Assembly: GCF_001522545.3 (NCBI RefSeq) | Contig: NC_031771.1 | Coordinates: forward strand, 25,112,847-25,176,846 | DNA length: 64,000 nt | Reading direction: 5' to 3' | Source of the DNA: Parus major | Lineage: Eukaryota; Chordata; Aves; Passeriformes; Paridae | Part shown: positions 1 to 13,000 of the stretch, in pieces | Layout of the letters: every line of letters begins with the position of its first letter | Position numbering within the stretch: the stretch's first letter is position 1 | The notes under the pieces: generated by a model | The model's input: only the letters and a program-made list of their open reading frames with translations | Databases searched by the model: none | Told to the model about the DNA's origin: nothing | Program-made: the position numbers and the translations under genes

Positions 1-2245
1 GTCAAAATCAGATTACTTTAAAAAGAAAATATTTTCTTTCCTCTGTGTTCCTTCTTCTTAACCAGTGATCTGAGTTTTGGTGATCTCTTGAGTGCCACAT
101 CGCTGTAATAACAGCAGTATTACATTATGATACATAGCAGTATTATACACACTAAAGACCGTAGAAAAGGTAGAAGATCACAGAGATCATCAGGTTGCAG
201 AGACCCAAGGACAAAGCAGGGGGCTTTGCCTGAAGAGAACTGGCTGGAGAGAGAGGTGTCCATTTCCAAATGAGGTCAGCTCGTGTCCTCAGCCCAGGCA
301 GGAGTTGGGTCACACCCATGGAGTGCAGAGCAAGGTGATCCCTAGGAAGAGGTTTGCTTAGCTACAGCTGGCCCAGGGGCATTCCACTGGAGTTCAGCCC
401 TTGCCAGGGAAGGAGACATACCCTGTAAATTCATGCTGAGGCAAGAGATCTTGCCTGGGACTTTGTGTTATGTCAGGGAACCAAAAAGAGACCCCCAGCC
501 CCTGGAGTGGTGCTTGGAGGACTGGCCCAGGAATGCATACACTTTGTGGGGATGAGCACTGCTCAGAAATGACAGGGTTTGGTTGTTTTGGTTGTTTTTT
601 TAATTAGAAGTGGTAAATAGGAGTCCCAAGTCTCAGGATCTGTGCTGCAAGTTACTAAGCTCTTAGTATAACTTCAATTACATTGCCTGTCTCCATAGAC
701 TGCTGTGTAAAATAGGGACAACTCTTGCTGGAATTGTCAGAGCATTTCCAGGGTTTGCTGGCTAATGCTTGAAAAAAAGGCATAGAAACTTTGAAAGAAA
801 ATTCTGTGACAAAGAATTCAGGAGCTAGAATTAGTCTCCTGAAAACAAAGCAAAAGAAAGAGTAAATTTGTGTTAAAAAAACCACAACAAACATGACTCT
901 AGTTCTGCCATGGGGAGCAGAGAAGCTGTTCACCTAAAAATTAACTTAAAAGCTATTGGTGACTTCATGGGGATTTTATTTTTTTCTTTTGAACTTGAGG
1001 GCAGAGAAGATGGGGAGGGATGAGAGCAGAAGTGAGGTGCTCTCCATTTTTCCTGCAATTGTGCTAAAACTGAGGTTGACATTTTGTCCCCAGAGATTAA
1101 GCACCTACTCACAGTCCATTCTTTTATTAAAATTACCCAAAGAGGTCTCACCTGAAGAGTTAAGTTGCTGAGTGACATCTATATATGAGATATATATATA
1201 TATATATATATATGAGCTGATAGATGCACTTTGCAATGCCTCAGGGCACTGTCAACATCCCTGTCCCTGCCATCCCCACCAAGGGACCAGTCACTCCTCC
1301 CACTCAACTTTTTGCCGTAACTCTCCTTTGGCTTTTTTTGATGGAAATGAAGCCAGCAATAAAACTCATCCATCCCTCAGCTGCAGCACAGCCTCTGCTG
1401 CAGATGACAGCACCTAGAGCACTCTGACCTATACCAGGCTAAAGGAGACCAAGAAGGTTCCTTTGACGAGGGCAAGGGACAGGTTCTGCTGCCTGGCAAG
1501 AGCCAGGGTGCATTGCTGCAGGTCTGGTGCTTCCAGCCAAGGGGGAAATGCAGAGAGCTCAATTTACTAAGGCTAAGAATATAGCCTGGGCAAAGGAAGG
1601 ATCTATCCTTTTAGATCTGCCTTTTTCTATATAAAGCTTTTATTACACATATATACACTTATATACAAGAACAGTATTAAAGCAATTTATGTCAGCATAG
1701 CTAAGCTTTAAAAACAAACAGAACACAACCACACAACCACCAAACCAAAATCAGGAGCCTAGCATTTCAGCTCCTTCAGAGCATTGGCAAAGCCCAAATG
1801 AGGCAGCTGAATTAAGACATGAGCTTGCTCTGTCCCCATACAGGCCATGAGGAAGCTAAGCCATCCCTCACACAAGCCAACTCACCTTTTGGGCAGCTCA
1901 CTGTGTGGGCAGGACCTCTTGCTGGCCTGCAAGGTACAGCAGAAGCGTGCATTTGTGCTTGGCTACCTGGTTCTGTTAAAAAACAAATTAGCACAAAGCA
2001 GATTCTTAGCACGTTTTCAGCCCAGCAGACTTTATCCTGGCTTTCTACTGGGACAAAAATAGCAGGTTTTTTGCCAGGGTGCAAGGAACTAGTAAAAGAT
2101 AAGGATGACCTGACTGCAGGTTTAAGGGAAAATGATTTCTCAGGTTGCCAACCCACTTGGGTTCTCTGGATAAGCCTGTCGCCCTGAAAACTCAACTTCT
2201 GAGCTTGCTAACATAGTTTTCTAAGGACTTTCCCAGGACAGTAAC
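1..2245. other. Non-coding flank left of the REST 3' end
   Basis: I see no recognisable exon on either strand here. Open frames are short, overlap on opposite strands and have no family resemblance. The stretch contains a TA microsatellite near 1190. By position it lies downstream of REST. In human the next gene there is NOA1, but no NOA1-like coding sequence is visible. Confidence 0.6.
1190..1213. repeat. (TA)n microsatellite
   Basis: A run of about 12 uninterrupted TA dinucleotides, likely polymorphic in length. No gene is attached to it. Confidence 0.9.
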
Positions 2246-2449
2246 TGTAAACATAGATATGTGTACATTCTTTCTGTTACATGTCTTGTGATGGGCATCT
2301 CTCATGGCCAGTGCAGTGAGAAAGTGTTATCCTGACCATCCAATCCCTGGCCATGGTCATAAACCTATAAATCCTAGGAAGAAAAATAAACTTTCTCTTC
2401 CTTTCACTACACCTCGACCTGTGTCTGTGTGATCTATTCATCTTCAACA
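2246..2449 (+). mobile_element. Probable solo LTR of an endogenous retrovirus (boundaries approximate)
   Basis: The segment begins TGT and ends AACA. Near its 3' end it has TATAAATCC followed by an AATAAA signal (about 2388) and then a pyrimidine-rich, CTGTGTCTGTGTG-type stretch, which is how the R/U5 part of many avian LTRs looks. I see no gag, pol or env reading frames next to it, so it would be a solo LTR. I could not find a convincing target-site duplication, so both edges are uncertain and the element may extend further left. The identification rests on pattern, not on an alignment. Confidence 0.45.
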
Positions 2450-2455
2450 ACAACA

Positions 2456-3254
2456 TAAGCCAGCTTGTCCCAGGAACACCTTCCTGAGGGTGAGGGGTAG
2501 CACTAGCTGTGGTACAAAGGCCAGGGCCTCCTCTATTGATCCAGTTTGAAATCATTAACTCAGCACAGGGGAAGAGGCACGCAGGTACCCAGCCCCTGCC
2601 ATCTCCATGCCCCACTCTCACATCTCCCTTGCAGTCTGTGGGCAGGCTCAGGCACCACTCCTGCTCCCTGCCCGTGCCATAAACTGCTCACACGCAGCCC
2701 ACAAAACTCCAGGAGCAGCCCAAGCCTGTCCCTTGCCCGGGCACTGGCAGGCCCTGCCACTCTGCAGCCCCCAAGACTATGTGCTGTGCCAGCACTGCAC
2801 CCTGCTCCTTGCTGCTGGAGTAACAGCTGCAGGGCTCACAAACTTCCACTGTCACCTGCATTACCTCTGAAACACGAATTTAAATTCCACAGCTTCCATC
2901 AAGCTGCACTTCTTCTCCGCTGGCAGAGAATACTGCCCTTCATGCCCATCCTTCCAAATCACAAAGAGGTTCAGCATTGCATTTGAACCTTGTCCGTGTG
3001 CATGCAGCCTGCCCCTTGAGCCCTGTCCTTACTAAAGTGGGCAGGAAAATGAAAACAAGACGTGGAACAGGAAAAAAGTTATTTCTGGAGTCACTGTCCC
3101 TGTCTGCAGCCAAGTCTGGCATCTCTGTACTGACTCTCCCCCAGGCCCACCTGCCTGGCCCCAGGTCCTCAGGAGCTCTGTCCATGACACTGGCACTGCT
3201 CATGCCCCTAATTTCAAATGGCTTCCACAGCCATTAATAAGTGGAAGATGGAAG
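2456..3254. other. Non-coding interval between the LTR-like element and the REST 3' end
   Basis: The stretch is C-rich and carries overlapping short open frames on both strands with no recognisable domain. I see no gene here. Confidence 0.5.
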
Positions 3255-3274
3255 CTGCAGGTTCCTTAATAAAG

Positions 3275-3280
3275 TTTATT
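3275..3280 (-). promoter_or_regulatory. REST: Distal polyadenylation signal of REST
   Basis: AATAAA on the minus strand (TTTATT on the plus strand), immediately before a change from AT-rich to C-rich sequence. It is the best candidate for the distal REST poly(A) site. Confidence 0.5.
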
Positions 3281-4123
3281 TAATCATAACTATGCTTAGG
3301 AAAATACACTTGTAAAGGTTAATATAATGCAATTTAGTTTAACTTTATACTACATTTTGAACAAAAGACTTCTTATACATGATTTAGGTAAAAACAGGAA
3401 GTATGATCTGGCTCGTTTTACATCTATTACAAATGCAGAAAAGACTGTCATGCACTACAGTAGAGAGCATGAAAAAAAAAATTACCTTTGGTTTAATTCA
3501 GAGAATACAAGTATTGCACTGTAAAAGCATCAAACATGGTGCAACTAAACATCATAAACATGTTTCCATGCCAGCTTACAAAAGTTTGTTAGCTAGTGTA
3601 ATTTTAGAGGGGGGAAAAATATATGTACACATAAAACAATTTCTTTAGCTATTTGGATTCTGTTAATATCATATGCACGCCACATATCTACACAACTGAC
3701 ATTCAAGAAAACTCTTGAATTTGATTTAATACCTTTCTACATTAAATCTGTTGAAATCAATGACATTACTGTATCTTAACTGGCCTGTCAGCTGTTAAAC
3801 ATTCTTTTTTAAATGACTAAAGTTCCAGCCTAGATCATCAAAATCCAGAAACAACAATTGCAATACCATGGATTTTAAGTGCCTAGCTAGACATTTCTTG
3901 ACCAGTTTTCAGGGCAGTTAGTTTGAGTGTATAGATTCATAGAGAAAAAGCCCAAAACACATGACTCAACCAAGGGCTGGCAGTGTAGGGGTGTATCAGC
4001 ATGCTAATCCTTCCAACCACGTATTGGAGGCTGAACACAAATACAGGTATTATTGCCAAAAAACACAAACATGCTAGCATTGGCAAAACCAACACAAAAT
4101 AATTTAACAGTATTGAAAAAGAC

Positions 4124-4154
4124 CAAAAAAAAAAAAAAAACCAAAAAAAAAAAG
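4124..4154. repeat. A-rich homopolymer run
   Basis: Two long A runs separated by CC, within the inferred REST 3' UTR (T-rich in the transcript). Confidence 0.85.
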
Positions 4155-7041
4155 GCATTGTTCAAAGGGAGACACAGCAATGTAAGACCACCATACATGG
4201 TGGGCTACGTGACCCGCACTCCCCCTCAAATACTCATATTAGCAGTGCCTAACATTTGAGACAAACATAATGCATTACATCCTTGCCTTTTTACTGTAAC
4301 ATAATCCCAAACTTTGCAGAGAATTCCAACACAGTTCTGCACCAAGATTAGCTAGTTCAGGATGTTGTTGATGGCTCTCAGATAGAAAAAATCAACTTTT
4401 CTTCTTCTCGTTAATAATTTATTTTCAGTTTCTCGGCTTGTGGTAGGAAACTCCACCAAAGAGGAGCCAACTGTTGTCTTTGAAGAGTTCTTGTCAGATC
4501 AAGCATTGAAACCTTGACCACTTCACAGAAATGTGCAGCAGAGAATTTCAGAGAATCACCTTTGCTTTTGTCTCACAGAGAGGACTTTAAAGTCAGTCAA
4601 CAGCATCGTTTTCTTTAAAAAACAAACAGGAAAAAATTATCAGGCCAATCCATGTGTTTACTTGAACATAGCTAAAGTCCTTGAAGTCTCTCACATAATG
4701 GCAAAGGCTCTTTGCAAGGATAGGAGGGGAGCTTTAAACCTCTACACAGTACTGAGATTCCCAGCATCTGCTCATATCACTCACAAATGGTGGCAACATT
4801 TATATATAAAGAAACACTATTATGAAGAAAAAAAAAATACATCTAAAACTATTACAACTGGTAGTTTAGGAAAACAATTCAACTAGGTTTGTCTTCTTAA
4901 TGTTTAACATAAATATAGATGCAACTTGATCTTGAGTTGACAATGATTGTCGCAGCCAAGGTAAGGATTGAACACTATCTATGCAAACAAAAACTCACTA
5001 TACATTATACAACTTATTTCTGCCTTGAGGGATGCCTTCCCTCTCAAATCTTTGGCCTCCTATTACCAATCTCTCCCAAAAGCAGAAGCAATGTAGAATT
5101 GTTGCTCTCAATTCATTCACAGCAGTGGGTTTGTTTGGAGGGGAAGATGCTGTGGGGACAACACAGTGAAGAACGGGGATTATTCCAGAGCTTACACAGA
5201 GAGAGTTACTTGCAATGAAATTGCTCTGACAAAATGTTGTCTGGACTCTTCAACTCCACTCCCCAAGTAACAGCTGCCTCCAAATTTGCTTCTTTGGAGC
5301 TGTCCCCAACTGCTCCTGCTGGAAAGGCAGCTAATGACAGTCAGAAGAGTGCACAGATGGGACCTGGAGGGTTTTGCTTCTTCCCTGCTGGTTTGGATTT
5401 TGTTTACATTTTGCCACTGGTTGGCTACAAGCAGTTAGGTATGCAATCTCTCTTGCATTTATGTGTGCTAGAAATGGAATCTGTTTAGAATTAAAAACTC
5501 CTGGCATGACATGTAGACCTGAGATGACAATCTGATAACTTACATATTTCTCTCTGCATGGAAGCAGGATGGTTTTATTAAATATAACTTGAATTAATAT
5601 GGAGCAGAAATTCCTACAGATTTTTAATGCCAGGTTTGTTGCTTACCAGTTGATTTATCTTTATTTGTTCATTTGGGTGTTTTTTTTGTGTATGAGATGT
5701 TAGATTATATCACTGCTACTATTTTATTTTTTTAAAGCTCATGAAGATTTACTGCTGTCCACCACAAAAATGAAAATGGAAGGGGGGGAAAAAAATCACC
5801 CAGACTTGCAGAATCTGCAGACTGTTTCCACTGAGAGTGATTATTTTCCTGTCTGGTGATCCCAAATTATAAATCTGAATTTATTACTCTGCATGTGTAT
5901 TCAAAGTATCATAAAGTGGCATTTTCGTGACAGAATAAATCCTGTAAAAGTGTTTTGGAACTGCACTGGTATAATTTTGCTCAAGGACTGTACAATTCTA
6001 AACCCAGTTAAAAATACATAGCCAAGCAGTTCATAATTTCAGCAACTTCATGCACAGTTAATCACACCCCAGGAAAACAAGAAAAATCTGCAGTAAGGAG
6101 CATCACAGAAAACTGTCCCATGGTAAGCAACAAGTCTGAACGTTTCCAAATAAAAAAACCTTACACATACAAAACCAAACATGCATATATAAAGTGTACA
6201 TATACTGCACAAGCGCTATTCCTAGAAGATTAAACTGCATAGGTAAAAATCAAAAACAAGTGCAACATTTTAAGCCCTTAAAGCACAATCAAAAAACAAA
6301 AAGCAGAAATTAAAAATAACAAACTTGCTCCCCCACAACAAAGCCAATTACAGATCAGTGATTAAAATATTAATCAAGATAGAGGTTCTCCAGTCAAAAG
6401 TTGGAAGGACTACTCTCAAATTTTGGCTCATCATTCACGCTTAGGGGATCTGAAATGTACGTTCATAATTGTAATTAGCTTAAACAGTTATGTTCATCAC
6501 TAGCCAACTTTGATTTCTTTTACAAAGTGCTCTTTATGTGATAGAAGCTATCTTCCTGGTAGAAAAACCATCAAGTAGTTTAACACTTTGAACATCAAGA
6601 TACATTAAAAAGAGCTAAAAAAATAAAAAAGAGGAAAGGGAAAAAGGGAGAGAAAGAGTTGGCTGCTAGAACAAAAAGCAACTTATGCCAGTGGCTCTAT
6701 AAACATCCAACTTGTATATTGTTAGCTCCAGTCTTGTTCCTAAAAGTCAGTTTATAAATGAGCTGCATAAGCTAACAGACTAGAAGCTTACAGTGACTGT
6801 GTAGGACACAACCTCATACACCCTACCTGCTTTCTCTAATTAAGAGATCCAATAGTTAATGAGTTCACCGTGACACATAAAGTTGTCAAAAATATTTTCA
6901 ACTTAAAAAAAAAAACCTAAACCAAAAAAGAAAACAATGCAGACACTAAAGCAAACCGTGCTTAAAAAAAATAAATCTACAATATTTTTACATAAGCTGT
7001 GTAAGATCTTACAAAAGAAGATTCCCCAAACACAGCTGTTT

Positions 7042-10000
7042 CTACTCCTGCCCTTTTGCTGCCTTCTCGAGATAATACACATTAACTAAGTGCCTGTTGA
7101 GGTGCTTGCTGTATTCACCTTCCTTTTTAAATGAGCGGTCACAAAAAATGCACACATAGTTCTCCCTGGCCACCGTGGTGTCCGGAGCTCCCTGTGACAT
7201 CTTTGGACTCGTTTCCTCTTGTACAGAGCGAGCACCGTTTAACCCCGAGTCGTCACTTCCTTCTGATATGTTGTCACTGATGTCACTGCCTTCATGGCTG
7301 TGGATGCCCTCATCCTCATCCATTTCCTGAGATTCATTCACGGCTGTGTTATCCCGAGATAAGGACAGAGACACTTTAGGGCTTTGTGTACTCCCGTCTG
7401 CGGGCACAGGTGCTGGCGCAGCATCTCCTGTTGACTCTGTCGCTGGCAGGCTTGTCTTGGTCAGGTCCATCGGGTTTGAGTTAGTCTCAGTTTCTGCCAC
7501 AGTTTCCTCTGGCTCCTTCTCAGGTGCCAGATCTGGTACCACATCCATGAGTACATCCAAGCTTTTTTCAGAAGACACTGCATGGGCAGATTCCTCAGGA
7601 CAAGTGTCTTCCTCTTTGTCTGCCTGTCTCTCCTCCTCTTTTGCACCGCCTCCAGTGTCTTCACTGTCTCCTGCTACTGCAGGCATTTCTTGGTCCTCTA
7701 CCTCACCTTCTGTGTTTGCATCCTGAGCTGGCAGACAAAGCTTCCCTGGACCCTGGACGCAGTTTCCTTTGGGATCAGTGCTCTCCCCACTAAGAGCTTG
7801 ATCACCATTGTTGTTTAACACCACTGCATCAGTGGGAGCTTGCTCCTTCTGGTCACTGCCCTGAGTGTCCAGCTTCACACCTCCATCTTCTTCTGTGATA
7901 GGATACTCATCTGGCATCTCCTCTTCCTCAATCTTCTCCTGCTCAAGTTTACTGCTCTTTTTACTGTGCTTAATTTTCAGAGCTTTCTTTTTTCTGTTTT
8001 TCTTGAGGCAAAAATTTTGCTTTTTAGGCTCTTCCTCTGGCACAACATCACTTTTTGGAGCTTCCTGGCAGTCTCTGGATTTAGCTTCCACTTTCTTTTT
8101 CTTTTTTGTTACTACTGAGGTATCATTTGCAGGCTCTTGCTTTGAGGAAGTTGCCTCAGTCTCTGCCTTTCTTTTGACCTTCTTTGTTTTACACGTTTTC
8201 TCCGTACTTTTCTCAGTTTTAATATCCACCTCCTTGTTTTCTGAAGCCGATTTCCGACTTCTGGTTGTCACCTGGCCTGCAGAAACATTGCTTGCTGACT
8301 TCTTTTCCTTTGCTGAGTTATCTTTTTTCTCCACCTTCACAATTTTCTCCGTTTTCTTTGAGGCTGAATCCCCTTTCGTTGGTTCTTTCTCCACTTTGTC
8401 ATTACCGCTCTCAGAAAAGTCAGCTTCGCTCTTTTTAGTCCGTAGCTTCACCTTTGAGACATCCATGGTGATGTCAGAACAATCGGGATGCCTGGACTTG
8501 ATGTGATACTGCAGGTTACATTTTTTAGACGCTGCATAATCACAAACAGGGCAGAGGAACTGGCGCGGGTTGATGTGGAGCTCAACGTGCTTTTTGAAAT
8601 TGCTGCGGTCAGCGGTCTTGTAGTTACAGTGCGGGCAGATCAGAGGCTTCGGCCCGTTGTGCACTTGCCTCGCGTGACGAGTCACTTCGTGCTGGTTTGA
8701 GGCCACATAGCTGCACTGGTCACATTTGAATGGCTTCTCACCTAAGGAAGGAAGGACGGAAGGGAATGATGGTGATTATTAAGCGTGGTGGTTGTGGGGC
8801 AATCACTTCCCACTAATACAGATACAGAAATATGAAACTTGAAAAGGATAAAAAAAAAAATTATCCATGCGCCTTTAAAATTAAGCAAAGTCAACGTAAG
8901 AAATCCACAAGTCACAAACACATTCACAAGACACTAAGAACAAAATACAAAAAAAAAAGAGAGAAGGGGTGAGGGCTGGGAGGAAGGGGATCCAAAACCA
9001 AACAAGCAGTAACAACGTCACAGGTTCTGGCTAGGCATACATACCGGCAGAGATCTCTCTACAGTAATATTAGCAAATGGAATCCATACCCAACTGGTCC
9101 ATTGAATGCATTGTAGAGAAATGGAAATGTAACATTTGATGAATAGCAGTTTCACACAAACGTTTCAAAAAAGTCCAACTCAACTTTAGACAGATTTAGC
9201 ATACTTCATGTTTGCATTGAAAAGGAAATGAGGGAAAAGAAGTTAGCAAAAAACCTAAGAACATGAAAGGGGTACCCAGATGATCTCTACCTCTCAAAAA
9301 ATTCAGTTAACTGTTTTGGTGCCTCAAACAAATAGTGCTCTGGCTGCAGGCTACCCTTGGCAAGCCAACCAAATGCAGTCCACAGCCATCATGTTACTAC
9401 TAAAATCTGCATCTACCTTAGTGTAATGACTCCTGTAGAAGTGTTCCTGAAATGTTCTGTTCAGTGCATGACACTGCAGCAGAAGTAGCTTTCCTCTTAC
9501 AGATCAAAGCAAATAGGAAAAACACTTCTAGTGCAACATCTCAAGTCCAGAAATACTTTGGGAGCATCTGTGCATGTGCCAATTTAGCTGAGGAATTTGG
9601 TATGCCCCTGAGCTCTGAACCAGCATCTCAAAACCGATCTGCAGAACTAATGCATGCTACTTCTTCAGTATGTTGAAAATACACTCCAGTCCCTTCTGTT
9701 CATGATACAATAGTGCTTCTTCCACCCCTGCAAGCCACTGCCCATTCTCAAACATGCTCTGTAGCATGACTCAGGAGACCAGCCAGCCTGCACTGAAGAT
9801 GTGGTGCCTGTTTGTGTGTTAACCACATGATCTGCAACACCCTAACAAACTCCAGAAAAAGTTGTGCTGCCTCCCTGGCAGGAAGCAGGGGGACAATTGT
9901 TTAAGAGTCTAGATCATCTTGGGTCTATCTACAGCATCTATCTGTTATTTAAAGAAGAGCTACTTTGATTCCCTCCCTCACCACTTTACTTCCTTCTTTT

Positions 10001-13000
10001 TTCTTCCCACTTCCTGGTGAAATTTTCTACAAGTTTAAGCTTGATGTGCTCATTGCTCATCCCTCCTCCAAGTATAAAGCCTTTATCACCTACACCTCAA
10101 AGAACAGTTCTGTGTTGCACTGCGGCAGGACAAGAACAGCCTCTCTTACACGAACAAGCTGTTCCAAGTGCACAGAGTGCTCAGGGTAACTCAAAGATAG
10201 CATGTGGAGAGTTAGTGTCCATTGCTTCTACTAAAGCCTGGAGTTTTATTGTGCAAGTGGAAAGGATATGTACCAAGATGGCTGAAAAAACAGCTGCAAA
10301 TTAGGCTCTAAACCACTGTCATTTGCTGTCTGACATGAGAAGAAAGCTACAGCACCCTTGGGCCTTAAACAGCCAGCCTGTCCAGAAATTGCCATAGAAA
10401 AGGTGCAGCTGCCTGGGCAATGGAACAAAACATACAATAGAATTTAGGAGAGCTACTAATACAAGACCTCTGATGGCAAAAGTCATGCCTTCCCTCAGAG
10501 ACCTTTGAGGCAGATCCCACTCCTTACCTCCTTCGCAGTTGAGACTTCCTTGCACAGAACAAGGGCAGAGCAAATATGTCTGTGAAATGGTTTCCAGGTT
10601 CGGTTTTGACCAAACCATTTGCAAATTTGGTGGTTCATTTGCAAACCAGAGGTTCAACCAAATATTATTTTTGTTTCTGAAGCAGAATACTACATTCACA
10701 AAATTCTCACACCAAAACACTGACGTCATTTTAAAGCTGGCTATTTTTAATGGGCCCAAGCCCAAGCCTTGCTCTACTACAGTTAAAACTGCCTGTCTCC
10801 TGGCTTCAATTAAAAGCTTCATCAATTGAAATTGAGACAATTACTGTTCAGGAGACTTCAATTCCTGTTTGCCAGCATAAGGAATTCACCTAGGGCTGGT
10901 CAATTCAGATTTTATAAAAACAAATCAAAAGCACAGGCTCAGGTCTACCTGAACTCCCTTATGAATGTCATAAAGGACAACTATGCTTGTGTCTGTGGTG
11001 TTACAACTCCCAAAAATGCTGTTAATTCATTCAAAAAGAGATTCACAAGAACACAAGAGCAAATGTTTGTAACACCACAGCTCACGACCAGCAATGGGAT
11101 ATAAAGGCTAGTGAAAATTGCTAATTTGGCTTTTAGTGCCACAAGACTGAGTCACTAGACATGCACATCCTCTGAGTTTGCTTTTTCTCCTGTGTTTCCT
11201 TGACATAAACAGACACTAATTTACATCACTGTGTCATACTAAACAAAAGCTAAGGGTTCCCTCAGAACCCCTGGATGAGACTGGATCCCAAGCATCACAG
11301 AGGAGATTCTCAGCTACTCAAAATGTTCCCAGCTTCAATGATTTGAACTCAACTATGACAGCAGACAGCACACAAGAATTTGTTCCTATATCATCACAAT
11401 ATTGTATTTATTACTAGATTACTAGGACTATTAGAGCAGCCCTATGAATATCAGATTAGATCTTGAAAAGTAAAAAGAAAAATATATATTTCCATTATCA
11501 GTTTTATTCATGACACTTAGCATTGCTAGAAAGACAACCTTCCCATTAAAAAAGGAGCTAAAGCTCAGGCCATACTGGCTAAGATGGCATCTTACACAGA
11601 ACTGGGCAGACTTTAGGCTTTAGGTGGCCCTTCTAAAGCCAGTGTCTGGCCCAGATGACCTCCAGAGGTCCCTTCCTACTGCAGCCATGCTGTGGTATCA
11701 TGACCCACCCTCTCTTCCTCAGTCACGCTGCTGCCACTCCGTACCAACCTGAGTGGGTGCGCATGTGCCTGGTTAAATGGGTCTTCTGAGAGCTGGAGTA
11801 AGGACACATCGCACACTGATAGGGTCGTTCCCCTGCAAAAACAAACAGCACAGCAGTTACTGAAACACAGCAGATTCCCAGACTTGGTTACCAGGCCACA
11901 CAGGGGAGGCTGTCACAGATCCTCACACTGGATTTGAGGGCATGATATTTCTCAGCAAAGGGAAAGTGAGAAGAATGTGCCCAAGCTGGACCACTGCAAC
12001 GTGTCATGCCTTATGAATGAGGGTAGTAAAAGCAAAGGATATGACAGAGGCACATCCTAATGTTCACCTGGGGTCAACAGTAACCTCAGCCAAAAGATGC
12101 TGAGGACAGAGAACTTCAGGAAGCCTTAAGCCACCAGGCCTGAGTTCCCTACAGCACTTTGTCCCAACACTCAGAAGATGCACAAAGGATCCTGTAAGAA
12201 ACTAGGTATGTTCTTGCTTTGCTTAAAACCTTACCTGATACCTCCATATTTAATTTGGATTAAGATGGGATACGACCATCCATTCCACATGAACTTGTAT
12301 TTACCAGAACACAAGTGCAGATACAGCAGGTCTTTGCTTCCAAAGTTTTACTGGCAGAGTGAAAATACTTGCAGCACAGAAAAGCATGATGCTCCAATCA
12401 GTGAACTTATGATGTTAGCAAAAACTTAAGTTCAGCATAAATATTTCAAAGAGTCAAAATCCCATGCCTGAAGAGTTATTGGTTCTGAAGAACTAATGGA
12501 AACTAACCTGTCATAAATTTTATCTCCACTGAGAACAGTCAGTTTGTAATTGTAGCTAAAAATTGTATCAGTACAATGATACTTGAAAATCTTTTTCAAG
12601 TGAAGACAAACAAAGGCAGACAGTTTTATAATTAACATGTTAGGTAGGTCCAGATAAGTACCAGGGCTTACTAACTGCTAGCACACTGCTAGCACACTGT
12701 CTCCACTAAAAACACTTTTTATTCTTGGGTAGACAGAGGAGAGAGGAGAGAGGAGAGAGGAGAATGAAGCTGAAAAGGGAAACAGAAGTTACTCAGTCCT
12801 AATATTTATTCAAATCTCAGCCAGAATTACACTGCATTTTGATAAATTTGCTACATATGAGGCATACAACCAAGGTACTCTCCAAATCACAGAGACCTGG
12901 ACATTAGCAAAAGCCCTGCACACAGGCTATGTGCTCACTTTCAGAGGGCACACTTCTATCTGCAGCAGCAAAGATCTGCATCTGCCAGTGTGATGTGAGG

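Larger units (their letters stand above)
3255..7041 (-). other. REST: REST 3' untranslated region (inferred extent)
   Basis: After the REST stop codon the minus strand continues for about 3.8 kb of AT-rich sequence with many homopolymer runs and no coding exon. Several minus-strand AATAAA signals occur in it. The most distal convincing one is at 3275-3280, after which base composition changes to C-rich. I therefore place the main transcript end at about 3255. Nearer signals (around 5570, 5660 and 5880) could give shorter isoforms. The extent is inferred from signals and composition, not from transcript data. An A-rich run interrupted by CC lies at 4124-4154. Confidence 0.55.

Noticed and set aside
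7346..8506. Long plus-strand open frames rich in Ser, Phe and Leu opposite the last REST exon
   Set aside because: They are antisense shadows of the lysine/glutamate-rich REST coding sequence and have no independent start context, splice signals or recognisable domain.
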